Of a DNA stretch of 64,000 nucleotides, positions 30,500 to 43,485 are shown piece after piece. Each line of letters begins with the position of its first letter. Within the stretch, counting starts at the first letter, position 1. A program made the translations under genes and the position numbers. The notes under the pieces are model-generated. The model ran no database searches, was not told where the DNA came from, and worked only from the letters and a program-made list of their open reading frames with translations. The stretch comes from Linum tenue (lineage: Eukaryota > Streptophyta > Magnoliopsida > Malpighiales > Linaceae). The stretch spans positions 14,210,839 to 14,274,838 of the forward strand of contig CAMGYJ010000002.1 of assembly GCA_946122785.1 (NCBI GenBank), in the 5' to 3' direction.

Positions 30500-31645
30500 A
30501 CCGTCACACTAGAAAATGGCCAAGTGCAACCACCTACTAGTGCGTAGTATAGCGGGTTTGGGTTTTAATGTCAACCCGGGTCCTAAGTGTGATGACTACT
30601 CCGTGAATTCTTATTATTTAGCAGTGAAAGTATAGTGAAGGTCCAAGTAAACAAACAAGCAAAGCAGTAAAAGGGTGTTTTCAAGTTGAGAGAGGTCAAC
30701 CGGATATGGTTCCCACTAGACTGCAGTTAAGCCAGATTGTAATTTGCCAAGTTCGAATTCAAAGATAGTTATACTGTGGAAGGTTCTTAAACAGTCTGCA
30801 GTCTCGACTAAAGGTCTCCAGACCCTCTCAATCCGAGTCCCCAACGGGCGACTAACCTCCACCGGAGTAAACAGATTGAGGCCCTAACGAACCAAACCTC
30901 CTCTACCGAAGTAAATCCGGTACAAAATAGTGAATTGACTCCTCGACTAAAGTCTTCAATTCACTACCTTCAATCAAGGGTGCTCTATCAACCTAGGCAG
31001 ATACTCTCTTTCTAGGTCAAAGCAGAAACAACAGGAATTTGATCAGGATTCATGTCATTCAACAAAACAGACCTCAATTGAATATAATCAAATCAATGGA
31101 TTCATACTTGGGTTCATACAATCAGACCTAACATACAAATCTAGGGTTCTTCATACCCAGGTGAAGGTGGAAGTTACTCCATGGAGAGAGAAGCAAACTC
31201 TAGCTCAGAAGCAGAAAACATGCTGTGAAGAATGGGGTTCTGCTTCTGGTCGTCAATCGACACTTCTCCAAGCGTTATCCGGGCTCCACTGATGATGAAG
31301 ATCGATCTAAGGAGCGTGGGAACTCTGGTTCGTCGCTTTCTCTCTCTAGGTATCACTTTCTTTCTCTAAAACTCGGAACCCTTAAAAAATCAGCCTTCTT
31401 TCCCTTAAAAACCAGCAGGCCGCGATCCCCAGTCGGGTATTTCAGGTGCCCGGCCGGGGATTTCGAAACGCAGCGCACAGGTATAGGGGATAATACCCGA
31501 TCGAGGTCAAGAATACCCGATCGGGTATTTTTGCTCAACGGCCGGGCCCCCTTCTGGACTCTGGGCGCCCAAAATCACTTTTCCCCGGCCTCCTCCGAAT
31601 TTTACCCGGCCGGGTATTTTTGCTCATGGCCGGTTATTTTGAACC
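30500..31645 (-). repeat. LTR fragment related to element A's LTR
   Basis: Colinear with LTR A (6,351 onward) in the same orientation: shared landmarks include the AACCCGGGTC region (30,565-30,590), ACTACTCCGTGAATTC, the CTCTCAATCC...CACCGGAGTAA region, TAGGGTTCTTCATACCCA (31,143) and the CTCCATGGAGAGAGAAG stretch. Beyond 31,390 it has its own palindrome cassette. The LTR end motif (GGTCTATCA) is not found, so it is truncated on the right; no matching internal region lies beside it. Confidence 0.75.
31405..31640. repeat. Palindrome cassette in the 31-kb LTR fragment
   Basis: A different motif at the same place in the LTR: perfect palindromes AATACCCGATCGGGTATT (31,512-31,529) and ACCCGGCCGGGT (31,604-31,615), surrounded by half-sites GTCGGGTATTTC, GCCCGGCCGGGG, ATAATACCCGATCGAGG, ACGGCCGGGCCC and TGGCCGGTTATT. 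Spacing between units is 60-95 bases. Confidence 0.8.
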
Positions 31646-33914
31646 TTGAATACTAGTCTGTACTGTCTATATACTTTAGTACTTGGATACTAGTTAATGT
31701 ATTTTGGATATCAGTTAGTATCTGCTAACGAATTTTCAAGTTAGCAGATTAACTTTTTCGACTTAATCTAGCTTGTGTTTCTATTTTAGTTCCACTATCA
31801 AGTTGTAGACCTACGATTTTGGTTCTACTGCTTTCATTTTGGTATCACCTTCTTTGAACAAATACCTTAAAATTGGCATATAAGAGTTCCAATTGGCAGA
31901 TAATTCGAAAACTAAATAATTCACGTGGGCAATGATTTGCCTAAACCATGGTTGTCATGCCGGTGGCATGCCACCCGGTTGAACCTGGTTCAACCTGTGT
32001 CGATCATGAAACCGGCATGACACCACCGGTATGACCGGTATGATCTTTTTACGCATTTTGAATATGGTAATTTCACTAATTTGCTTACTGAAATTGCAGC
32101 CTTTCCAGTTTCCCCCCATGATTTCAATAGATTACATCCCCCAATAAATGGGAACACTTTTGTCAAGCTTAGCTGTAAAACGCAAAGAAATATTTCAACC
32201 TATCTTTCCTTTAACCAAAGTTATTCAATCTATCTAACCAAGAAAAAGAAAAAAAAAAAAACAAAAGGGTGGGGAATAATTGTCTTCATATCTAAATTCT
32301 AACCCCTAACAGATGGGCATAGTGGGATTTTGCATGGGATCCACAAATCTTCAAAATTTGAAATCACAATCTAATTCCACATGAAAACATCTTCATCACC
32401 ACCAAAATAACACCCAAATCAAGCTCCCACTTTAAATAAAATACTGAAGAAAAAGAAAAGCCAGAATCCTCATCAAACTAATTTTACAAGCATCATGATG
32501 ATTCATTCTTCATGATTGAAACGAAACTTTAAACACAATGATTCAGCCCACCAAATAAATCACAACCACTATGGGAGCCATGATTGAGCCTGCTATAATT
32601 TCTAATTTGCGGGTCTTGTACAATGAAAGTAAGTATATCTTGTGAGTTACTAGAACTCGGGTTATGTACAACAATTCAATCAATGCTAGAATGAATTAAG
32701 GACAAATCAAATGGCAACAGGTAAATTCATACTAGAACGAGTTGAGATAGATGAAATAACATTTTGGTTTGAATTGTTCTTTAATACAATTGAGTTTTAT
32801 GAATTTGTACTTCACATGTAATCATGACTCCTTAATTCTTATATTATTTGAATTATTTTTCCTTTAAATTCCCTTTCATTCTTTAAAACTTAAAGAACTT
32901 AAAACTAAAATATGCCTAAAATATTTTCATTATTTTGATTTCCGGTCGCGATTCGATCTTGCACGATTTCTGTCAAACTCGCAACTGGAGCAAACAATGT
33001 ACATATATACTAAATGAAAGAGAAAGGAATAAAATAATGAGACACTGAGCATTAAACAAGAAACAGAAAGATGTTTATTTTCTGTATAATAATTATTATC
33101 AGTAGCATTTTGGTCATTCATCTGAAGAGTTCCTCACACCATTATCTTTTTTCCCTTTTCTAAATAAAAAAAGGGAGTAATTACATTCTTGTGCTAGAGA
33201 CAGAAAGAGCTCCTAAGGCTCTCCCCCCTAATTACTTCACTTCTTCCTGTGATTACATTGACTAATGAGAAAACAAAAAGGTTTTGCTTCCTTAAGGATT
33301 AATAATTAACCAGTAAAATCATATTCGCTAGCTTTCTAGCCTTCTTATGCATGTCTCTCCTCTGCAAATCTCCTCCTTCCCCACCACAAGAAATGGTGGG
33401 AAAAAGGTAAACAAAATCCTCTAACTGTCTTCTTCTTCTGCTTCTTCTTCTTCTTCTGTTGCTATGAGTGAGTAGACTATCAAGCTAATCCGCAGGCATC
33501 CCAGAATCAACTTCATGCAAAGTTCTCAGATGAACACAAAATCAAGGGGATGGATGTGCTATTAATGGTCCTGTTGTAGTATCAATATTGTCCTGACAAC
33601 CTTCAGTCCTCTTCTATCTTCTATAATAAGTAGGTAGGCCACTAGCTTTTTACCTTGTTTTCTCTACATTACTGTGGAAATCCCACTCCCTATTGGAGCT
33701 GCAAAGGGGCTCTCTGGTAGATTAAGTCCATGGCCTCCCCCACCACCATTACCATTGACATTGTTGCTGCAATTGCGCAATTCCAAAATGTTAAGCCATA
33801 TCCCAAAAAGGGTTTACTCATCATAACGCCATGTGCAAAGTTAAAGCTTTCCAACAAGCAATACTGCCTGATTGTCAAATTCGATGAGAGTGGGAAAGGG
33901 GAGCTCATTTTGTA
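31646..33914. other. Intergenic, downstream of the CCCH gene
   Basis: 31,950-32,045 is a CCGGT-rich piece (ACCCGGTTGAACC, ACCACCGGTATGACCGG) resembling the ends of hAT-type repeats. 32,243-32,265 is an A run. 33,428-33,462 is a CTT/TTC microsatellite. The rest has no coding signal; the part nearest 33,914 is probably the 3' UTR of the minus-strand gene. Confidence 0.4.
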
Positions 33915-35978
33915 TTACCTATCTTGTTCGTGGTAATTCCCACTAGCATTCCTAACCTTGTCTTCGCTCAGGACATCTAGCAAGTAGTTCAGCCGCTCTG
34001 CAGAAGGGAAATCACCCGCTTCTGAAGTGCCTGCAGAAAAGGAAAATGGTTTTGGAATGATAACTTGGGAAGGAAGGAAGGAAGTGCAGAGAAAGATTAG
34101 TATTTGCAAAGACCTTCTGGGAGCTTCAACTCGTCGACCATCGAGTATCCAAAGAAGGAGCGGTGGTTCAGAGCCGTCTTCGTGCTGGTCAATTGCATCT
34201 CCGATAAACGCCTTCTCTCAAACTCAAGAGCTTGCTCTTGTTCCTCAATGAGCTGCCTCCTCATTAGCCTCGAGCTAAAACTTGGGTAACCAAGCTCAGA
34301 ATCTCCATCGATATAGTGCGAGTTGTGGTAACACATGGACTGATGCATCTTCTCAGAGTAGTACTTCCTGTCCAGATTGATTTGAATACATTCAAAAACA
34401 TCCTTCAATCATAATAATGTGAGTAAAAGGAAGAGGGTAAAGGCATAAAAGGAAGAAAGGGGGAAAAAGCAAAAAAGAATCCAACTTTTTTTTTCCCCTT
34501 CCACCTATCTATTCTAAATTGTCAATGATTGCAACAGAAGGTAAAGGAGAGAAGAAGAGAATCATATGCTCAAAATGTCAACCCTATCAATCATTTGGTA
34601 ACAGGGAATCTCTTTTACAAAAGCAAATATGATTTGTTGTTTTTCTTTACCTATCGAACAGCCTCGACTTCTCCCGGTAAGGCTTGACGAGCACACGAGC
34701 ACCACACACAAAATGTGGGTTCCCTTTGGCCAGTATCTGCTTCACCGTCTGCTCGAAAACAAAAGTAACGAACCCAAACATTCTCTTCTGCTGGGACGGA
34801 ATCCTGACATCCTGAACTGCGCCGAATTTGCTGAGAAAAAAAAAAAGGAAGGAAACCCATGGATGAATGAATCAAAATTACGGGTTTCATTTTGTTTCAA
34901 GCAATCGTCAAAAATGGTCCTCAACCTGAAGTAGTTGGAAACATCATGCTCAGTGAAAGTACTCTCAGCAGGAAATGTGAGATATATCTGCTTAGAACCA
35001 GCCACGATCCCACCAGGATCATTCCTTTCGCCCGCCGCGCATTCCAAGTATTTCGGCACATCTTCTGCTAGCATCACTGAGTGCTGCCCGTGAGGCCTAA
35101 CAACAATAGTCAATAGTAGAATATCAAATGGCGGGCTCAGTACTCAATCAATGTTGGTACAAAATGGCATCTATAAAGCAATCGAAATTTGCCCACCTGT
35201 CGATGAGGCGAATACTGTGCCTCAGCCGAGCCAGGAGCTTCGTCAAGCTAAACCCAGCCTTTCCATGCCTTTGGCTCTCGGTGAGATACCCTTCGGCCTG
35301 AAGTGTCCTCCCGTACTTATCATAGTACATCATGGGCAGCGAGGCTATGGAAACCGGCACCCCTCTTCTTGATTTCAGCAGCTCGGTCAGCTCCAATTCC
35401 AGCCTCTCCAGCGAACCAGGGGAGACCACATGATTGTTATGCTCCTCCATGATGTCAGCAGAGGACGACTGTTTGAAAATGTCCGACGTGGAAACCCCGT
35501 GATGGAAGTACCTGCAGCTGCTGCCGTGCTTGCAGAACCCTTTGCTGTAGTAATGACACATCTTGACCGGAAACTCAGGCAGGCTGGGCGACCTTCTGCT
35601 CGTTCTTCTACCTGACTCGGGGTAGAAGAAGTTGACCGGATTAGGGTCATCCATGGTAAAAAACTGTTGCATTTGATCGGAGTAGTTAGGGACGAATTCG
35701 GAGTAATTAGGAGCATAGTGATGATGAAGAGGGACTACTGCTACTTCTGCAGGCTGCTGCTGCTGCTTGTTGTTGTTGTTGTTCATCATCAAGCCGAGGT
35801 CTGATTTGGCCCTGTGAACCAATGAGTAGATCGAATTATCCGGTCCAAAGGCTAACCGAACCATCTCTCGCTCCCCCTGGTCTTGTAAGAGGAGGTAGCC
35901 TATGATCTTGGAGACGTTTTCTGGGTCTATTTGTTGTATCCTGCTGTACACAGCCTTTGTGGACTCTGTGAAATCCAT
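33915..35978 (-). CDS. CCCH zinc finger / LOTUS / RRM protein, five coding exons, 500 aa
   Basis: Exons on the minus strand: 35978-35197, 35096-34926, 34830-34651, 34367-34114, 34030-33915. All introns are GT-AG and the 1,503 coding bases rejoin in frame to TAA at 33,915. An RNA-binding protein of the plant C3H class. An N-terminal helical segment (1-62) is followed by Asn and Gln runs. The C-x7-C-x5-C-x3-H zinc finger has C141, C149, C155 and H159. A LOTUS/OST-HTH-like winged helix is at about 190-260 ([20 protein letters not shown]). The RRM is at about 283-360, with RNP-like KQIYLTF and KRMFGFVTF; it crosses two introns. The C-terminus is helical and charged ([17 protein letters not shown]). 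The start at 35,978 is the MDFTES methionine; an in-frame ATG 10 codons earlier sits in a poly-Lys stretch and is less likely. Confidence 0.93.
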
Positions 35979-37600
35979 TTTTTTTTTTCTTCTGCAAAAT
36001 CCTTGCAATGGGAATGAAAAGGAAATTTAAACCATGTTTCAACAAAAATATGGGGGATGTGTCCCACCCAACTCTTGAGCTGAAATGGAAGTGAGAAGAG
36101 CTAAGCAAAATTCTGGCCAAGAATGGCTAGATCAGAAGGCAAACTTGTGACATAGCGAATTTAGCATTCCCGCCAAATTGAAACATATGTTGCCATTTAT
36201 GAACAATCTGGAATTGATGAGAGTTGCTAAGAAACAAAGCATACCAATATTAGTAAGAGGAAATGGAGAGAAGTTGAAATTTGACAGCAAGCTAGCAAGA
36301 AACTTGGCCAAAAGAAAAAGAAAAGATAAAATTAAAGGATTTTTCTTTTTTGGTTTTGACTTTTGAAACCCCAAATAAAAACTATTGCTCTTGACTAGCA
36401 ATCGAGCCTACAAAATGAATGTGCATGTGTTAATTATAATTTTTTTTACAGTAAAAATCATTCTTTTATTCCACTTCAACTCAAGAGACTAATTACACTT
36501 TTCAAAGGAAATTAGAAATTAAGTCAAGAATATTAATTCAGTTAACTGGGAGCGAGTATCTAGCAAGAAATCAGAAATTATAATTATTAAGATGAAACAA
36601 AATTCTCCTTCAAGGTAAGAATGAAGTGGAAACCAGTAGAGAAGAACCAAATGGCTATGCCATCTTTCTTTCCAGGGCATAAACTCATGAGTTTCATTTG
36701 AAATTGGAAGCAGTCACATGAAAGCAAGTAAAGAAGAGGAGCGAACCCTTTTTCTGTCCACTCAAAGGGAGGAAAAAACTTTGATTGTGGGAATTAAAGT
36801 CGAGGTTTCTGCAAGGCGAAAACCAAATGAAACAACAGAGAAAGAAAACATAGACACAGAGAACTCCAAAATTTTGGTTTTCCTCGGAGTCTCAACTGTT
36901 CCATAACAGCTCTACAAAGAAGAAAGCCAAAACAGGGCATTGAAAAACCAACTTTAAGAAGAAGAAAGAAAAAAAAATAAAAAATAGAATTCGCCATTGA
37001 AAACCAAAAACAAGATTTACCCACCAGAGCTTGAAATCACCTGGCTTCTTCTTCTGCTTCTCAATTGAAAAGCATGGGTCCTTCTTTTCTCCTGAAATTG
37101 ATGATTCCCAACACACTCTGCTCTCCTGTCAGGACTCTGTTTCTTCTCCTTCCGCTGCCGCTGCCGCTTCTATTCTCTCAAAGCTCTCCATTCATCACCG
37201 AAAGAAAGACAGCGACTCCCCTCCTATTATACGCCAAAAATTGATAGTAACCAGCATCTCCTTGTCTTTACTAACATCCTTCGTCCTCTACCTTTCTCTT
37301 TTCTCTCTCTAAAAAAAAACAAAGCCCACTTGCCCAAACTCCCTTCCAAAGCCAGCAAAAAAAATATTTTCAAAACCAAACCCTGGAAGCTATCTTCTTC
37401 TTCTGCTACTACTACTTGTGAATTGTACTCAATCTCGCGAGTTTTTTTTCTTTTTTTCTTTTTTAACTCTCTTCCCCTTTTGCTATAGAGGGTTTAGCAA
37501 GCAACTGCTGTTCGTCTCTACCCTTCCTCCCCCTCCTTCTCAGTCTAACTAAATCTCAGGGGAAAAAGAAACGAAATTTAAAAAGGGAGAAAATATTTTT
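35979..37600 (-). other. Probable 5' UTR, leader intron and promoter of the CCCH gene
   Basis: No coding signal. 37,060-37,330 is CT-rich on the plus strand, with a possible minus-strand donor (AAGCCAG|GTGATTTC near 37,040) and a TATA-like TATAATAGG around 37,225, so a leader exon with a roughly 0.9-1 kb intron ending near 36,010-36,130 is plausible. Needs cDNA. Confidence 0.35.
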
Positions 37601-39819
37601 GTTAGAGAAAATTGCGCGAGATTTTTTGCTTTGGAGTCTGGAGTTTCGGGAAACCGTAAAACTATTTTTGAATGTTGAAATGTCCAGTTTGCCCTTTTTC
37701 CTCCCCTTCAATCGCTGAAGCCGCAATTACCGGGATTGAATTTGGACGCTTGGATGGAAATCCTTCCTTCTTCGTTCCCCCTACATGCTCGCCACGTTCT
37801 TCGTAACCGCCCGCCTGAGATTAAAACTAAACCCCGTGAATATAGAAAGCTTTCTCTCTAGTGTTCTTTTACTACTATGGTCCTTCAACTTTTGAGCCAG
37901 TGCTAATTAGATCCTATTTGTTTTACGTGTTCTTTCAAGTTGTCCATATCACCCTTTCGTCTAACTAATCTGCACATTCATTCTTACACTTTAACCTTAA
38001 GAACGTAATCAAAATTTTCTCTGTGTTTCTCTTACGTGAAGTATGAAACCATTCGAAGATGAAAGGTAAGGTTGGCAGTTCCATGTCCGGTAGTTCTACG
38101 GTTAGATTTGACCTTAAAAGTGCTTGTAGGATTAGAATATAGACGTGATAAAGTCCTACTTGTTTGATTATTGTTCATGTTCTTTTGAGTGATTCCCTTA
38201 ATTTGTTGATAGTTGTTTTTTCCTGTCTCGGTCAGAATTGTAATTTCCAAGAGCGAAATGGGTAATACAGTAAAGTTAGAGTGTATGATACTATGATGAA
38301 ATGAATGTTGAGTTTCTGAATCCTACCTGTCAATTGATTGGGTCCCACTTAGGAGATGCCAACTCAGTTCACCGTGATTTGTGCTAAACGGCTAATGCTA
38401 TTCCCGCGTACCGCCAGGCCCAACCACCAGAATATTTAGGCGGAGGGAACAAATCAATACGAAACAAAATATTGGAATTTGCCCAAACCCAAAACAAAGG
38501 AAGTGCCACAAGAATAGGGATAACAACGAACGAGTCATATGGATTATGGGTTAATTGTACTAGATTTGGGCCCGACCGATGGTTGGATTCATTTAGCAAA
38601 GATTATGTCATTGTGCGAGGCATTATATAGATGAAAAAAATACACAATATAAAATTATTATTCTTGGATTCGTCGATGAAAGTCCTTAACAAAAGTTGAA
38701 AAAAACATATACATGGCAATCAATGTCTAAAAACTTTGGTAAACAACACTTCAACTTACTCCTCGATATTATAATTACTGTAAAATGTTTGCACTTCTTT
38801 GAGATTACTTCGCCAACAACAGCATCTTCATATCCACTAATAACAGTGTCTTTGTCTCCGTCACTGAAACCAGTGTCTTTGACTCCGGCACTAAAACCTC
38901 TATCTTTACCATCACATAGTCTCTTCTTTATTCTCAACAATACCATTATATGATTTTGGTGAAAGACTAATAAGTTCTTATTTTAATGTTACTAATTATT
39001 CTCGTAATATGTATTTAGTTAGAAGGATAACCGTGAGATTAATTTTGTAGATGGGTGGCGGCCAAGCTAGTGTTGAAATCGTATTAGATTTTTTTATTTT
39101 CGCACATATTTGTACATTATTGATTCGGTTAGATTATTAAAGGGTAAACAAAATTTTTACCTAATCAATTATCTCAAACCTCTCTAACACCCAACACCAT
39201 CCTCTATTTTGTTCCAGCCGCTGTTGAACGTCTTCGAAGACTTTGTTGAGCTTTACTTGGAATGGATATCTTGGTGTCAAAGAAGTAGCAAGTATGAGTT
39301 CTCATAAAGAAGGATGATGTAACTACATTTTTGTTGTTGGCAGCGTCGATTGGGAATTTTCCATTCAAATTATGCATTGAGAGTTTTTTTTTTATAATGA
39401 GTTCATTGTGAGAGCTGGAATCATCGAAAACATATAATTACTTTTAGTGGGTAAAATACCTTGGCTACCACTTAATTATGCATTCTACTCTATAATATGT
39501 TCATACCAACATGATACGCTTCTATACCATCATGGTATAATCTTATGTACTACCAAGCATTACCATCATGGTATAGACTGACAATATATATCTCAAAATT
39601 ATTTTTGATAAAAAATATATAAAAATGGATGTAATTTTAAAGAACATAATTAATATGGTTTTTCCGTGTAAAATTTTGAACTACGAATTAAATTAAAGGA
39701 GATATAGCTTGTTAAAATGAAGTGGAAGAAAAGCTATATGTCTCCCACGGTTGAGGAGGTTACTGATGATTATAAAAAAATGAATTATTTTCAGATCTAC
39801 TCTCATGACAGCCCCTCAT
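37601..39819. other. Intergenic, no recognised gene
   Basis: AT-rich. Around 39,495-39,570 an ACCATCATGGTATA-type palindromic word recurs three times in about 80 bases. I see no coding region or transposon termini. Confidence 0.4.
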
Positions 39820-39828
39820 GTTTTGGAA

Positions 39829-41007
39829 GAGAAATTATTGGGTAGTCCCGGTGTACCACGTCATTCTGCTGACATGGTACTCCCATCCACTAATTGCTAG
39901 CCACTTGTTATATTCGTTGCTATTTCTTTTTTTTTGTTACGCTCTCGTGTCTTTTTCCACTTCTCCTTCTTTCCACATTAAGTTCCCACTTCCAAGTTCC
40001 AACACGCCTCTTACACCATCTCTCTCTTATTTCTATGTTTCTCTCACTTCTCCCTCTCTGAACTAAAACAAAAGCACTAGAATCTCATCACCGTCCTCCG
40101 TAACCTTCTCCTGCATTTCTCTGGAGATTGACGAAGGAAAGGGGAAAAAATGCAGTAGCCTTATCCCATCTATCTTTCTCGACTCGCTGCTTCTTTTTTC
40201 CTTCTTGTCGTCAGCTTGAAGCGGAATAAACAAAACAAAAGCTGCGATTTATCAGATTCGAACTTGATTGCTCATTTGCTCTTGATCAACTCCCCTCCAT
40301 CCGAACTAGCTCCTAAGCTAATAGAGTTTCTGGGATTTTTAGCTAGCTTACTGGTTGTACGTGCTTCCAGTTTCTGGGACATTTTTTTCATTGCAAAAAA
40401 AAAAAAAAAAACAGAGGTCAAGAACAGAGGAAGTTCTGAACTTTGTGGAGATGATTCTTATTATGGAATAAGCATAATCTATTGAAAGCTCTAGATTGAG
40501 TTGTAGTTTTAATGTGGATTAGTGGTTGGTTCGAATCTCGTCTAGATCTGGAACTTAATTGATTAATCAGTTTCCAGAGTTCGGATTGATCATTCCCGCT
40601 CCGCTCTGTAGTCTCTGTTTCTCAATGCTGTCAACAATCCAGCATATCTTTCAAAAGCTACCAAAAAATCTATAGCGCCTATATACATCTCCGGGCACTT
40701 CTAAGCTATGATTATATTCTTCAATTTTTTGTTCAAGAGCTCCAATTGATGGATATGGGTTGTTTACAGGTAAAGAGAAAATGAATTAAGAAGAGAACGG
40801 TTTCCAATTCCCTCAATAAAAGAGAGAGAGAAGTATTAACTATGGGGAACAATTAAAAGAGGAAAGAGACGCTAACGAACAAAAATGGTATAAAAATAAA
40901 TATTTATCACTGTTAGCATCGAATATAACAGGTGGCAAGCAATTAGTGAATGGGAGTACCATGTCAGCCAAATGACGTGGTACACCGGGAGTAGCCAATA
41001 ATTTCTC
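39829..41007. mobile_element. Non-autonomous MULE, 88-bp TIRs, 9-bp target duplication
   Basis: Inverted repeats 39,829-39,916 and 40,920-41,007 (88 bp each, about 92% alike) start GAGAAATTATTGG. They are flanked by a perfect 9-bp duplication GTTTTGGAA (39,820-39,828 and 41,008-41,016). Length of TIR and duplication fit Mutator-like elements. The 1-kb interior has no transposase. It contains CT-rich sequence and a 60-90-codon open stretch (40,216-40,485), so it may carry captured host DNA. Confidence 0.9.
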
Positions 41008-41280
41008 GTTTTGGAAATTGGAGATTAATTCTTAAACTTTGCATGCTTTAAGAACCGCTATTTTTTGAAGTTTTGAATTAATTCTTAACGTGTGAATAGA
41101 GAGCAGGCCCAAGGAATATATTGAGGCCAATCACATACGTACTGCAGCAGGGAAGCGGAACTGCAGGTAAAAAATGCTTGGTTTGAAAAGACCGGGAGCC
41201 CCTTCCTAGAGTTGCGCAGGAAGCTCCAATTTTGCAATTCTATATGTTACGCCTCGGAAAGTCTATATAGTATTGGTAGG

Positions 41281-42615
41281 ATGGATGGTGATTGACATTT
41301 AAAAAAATATTTATATTTGGTCACTCGAAATATTTAAATTCATTTGTGGTCACTAAAATTAGTAAATTAGTTCAAGTTTGGTTACTCTCTGTCCGTGTCC
41401 GTTAACGACATTAGTCTTCTACTGACGTGGATGACAAACATGTCTGGCCACCCAATTTAACCTACCACATCATATGACTCGACGCGCCACGTGAGACTAC
41501 TATATAACCTAACCCAACCCAGTTCAACAACCAAATCGACCCTCTCTTCTTGACGTTTCAGACAAATTAATCTAAATATTTTTTATTATCAAAGAAATTA
41601 TCCTAAATCTTGCCTTCACTTTGCCATTACCAATCATCCCTCCAATCTCTAAACTAACCGCCATTGTTCTCCCGACACCAAAACAAAATCGAGCAAGAGT
41701 GTCGCAATTCATGGAGTAGCTGCTTGATTAATTCAAAGGTCGAGCTCCATAATTATGCGGCAGATATCGTATCCGAGATCCGACTTGTCGGGACAGTTGA
41801 CGATGACGACGGTGGGTTGTTGGGCTTCTTCTCGTAATGCCCCTGCAGTTGACAAAATTAAAGACAAATCTATCGTTGAACCCTCTTTTTTGGATTGTCG
41901 ACTTGACCGGGAGAAGAGAATGTCGGATTCCGAATCGGCCTGACGGAGAGGGATGGCGGCAGCGGCGATATGAGGCTAAGTTCGGAAGAAGATTCATCGT
42001 TCACGTCATGGATTTGTTCCACCACGCACAACAAAATCGAGCTCGGCCTCTGAATTAATCGGGTAGGTAATCTCTTCTCCAGTAGAACAGTCGTTAGAGA
42101 GGGATTTAGAGGCAGGGGAAGATGCCCAAGACCAAGCCATTAATGAATGTTATGTTTTCCCCTACGCTGCTCAACAACTTTTTCTAGTAGTTTCTCCAAA
42201 TTTGTTTACGGGATAGGATTAATGGTTTTAACACTCTCTCTAATCTTGTTTCTTATTCTTCTTTGTGGCAACTATACTTGCTTCAACAAGATCATTGAAG
42301 GCTCCTGGACTTCCTGCCGCCTCCAAAAAGAAGAGGAAGAAGATGAAGGGTTGGGTCGGGTCGGGTCACCGGTTGGGTCGGGTTGGGTTTAATGAAGTGG
42401 TGGGTCGAGTGTCAAACTTTTTGGTTTAAAATTGGTTGATTAGACACTTTCGTTAGCCACATCAGCATAAAATTGACGGTGCTAACGGGGTTAATAGAGA
42501 CTAACGTATAGTGACAAAACTTGGACGGTTTTACTAATTTTAGTGACCACGAATGAATTTAAATATTTCGAGTGACCAAACATGAACGTTTTCTGTAATC
42601 TCAGTGACCAATCAT
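41281..42615. mobile_element. Inverted-repeat element with TTTGGTCACTCG ends
   Basis: 41,290-41,380 and 42,510-42,600 are inverted copies (TTTGGTCACTCG, AATATTTAAATTCATT, GTGGTCACTAAAATTAGTAAA) that align without gaps across at least 90 bases. They are followed inward by weaker similarity around CCGTTAAC and a GATGTGG/CCACATC word. The interior includes a plus-strand open stretch around 41,715-41,835 (KVELHNYAADIVSEIR) of unknown origin. I could not fix the target duplication. A related end is at 63,607. Confidence 0.65.
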
Positions 42616-42626
42616 AGGGATTATTA

Positions 42627-43485
42627 GGGAATTGCTATTCGTCGTCCTAAAATCCTTATTCGTCGCCCTAATTATATTAAATTTACTATAATGCCCTTAG
42701 TTTATTTTTTTTTGTCTTTCAAACAATTACACACTAAAACAAATACATACATCCACTCATTGCCAGAGCCGACCACCTCACCGGAGGCGCAATCATCGTG
42801 GTCATCACCATCATCATCTTGCGTAGCATCTCAAACACACGCCAATAACAACAGCAACAACAACTCAAACACATGCCAATAACTTCAATCAGGATAATAG
42901 CTAGGCAGCTGTCATTGTGGACGGTGGGATCTTGCCCTTCAAGCCGACGTAGGCCACGCAGCCGGCCGCCGCGGTGGCCGTGGAAACTAGTCCTAGAGCC
43001 AACTCCAAAGCAAGGAATCAGAGAGGAGTTAATGGTTTTTTCGGCAAGATTGATGAAAGTGAGAGACAGGGTGGTAAGTGGTAAATTAGTTAGTTACTAA
43101 TGACCACGTCCAAGAAGATGAAGTGGAGCCAGCGGCGGATCCAGGATTGGGTAGAGCACTGGGCTACATTGGAAAAAAGCAGAGAAGGCTGGGCCGTAAC
43201 ACGACGAACACTGAAACGAACACCTAAACGAACACCAAAAATCGAAAATTTACACGTGCTATACTAGCTCTGGATCGAGGGAGGGCTGGGCCGCGGCCCG
43301 GGGGCGGCCCCCTAGATCCGCCGCTGAGTGGAGCAGAAACTTGTTTTCATATTGTGGCTTGAGGATCACTCCCACGGATGCTAGGTGGGTGATGATGGTG
43401 TATCTGGCAGCTACGCAGAGTGCTGAAATGAAATTAGGGTTAGGGCGATAAAATTTAAATTTTAGGACGACGAATAGCGATTCAA
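42627..43485. mobile_element. Non-autonomous TIR element, 859 bp, with 8-bp target duplication
   Basis: Inverted ends GAATTGCTATTCGTCGTCC (left) and, inverted at the right, GAATCGCTATTCGTCGTCC; further shared word CGCCCTAA. Flanked by GATTATTA at 42,619-42,626 and 43,486-43,493. Size of duplication suggests hAT; a 9-bp MULE duplication with one mismatch is the alternative. It contains the small hAT at 43,130-43,326. Confidence 0.75.
43130..43326. mobile_element. hAT MITE, 197 bp, nested
   Basis: Ends CAGCGGCGGATCC and GATCCGCCGCTG, with a perfect 8-bp duplication AGTGGAGC at 43,122-43,129 and 43,327-43,334. The GC-rich right part (GGGCCGCGGCCCGGGGGCGG) contrasts with the AT-rich flanks. CAGnGGCGGATC ends are typical of a widespread plant hAT MITE type. 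Confidence 0.88.

Noticed and set aside
33730..33936. 68-codon plus ORF near the end of the CCCH gene
   Set aside because: Overlaps the terminal exon and 3' UTR on the other strand; no family resemblance.
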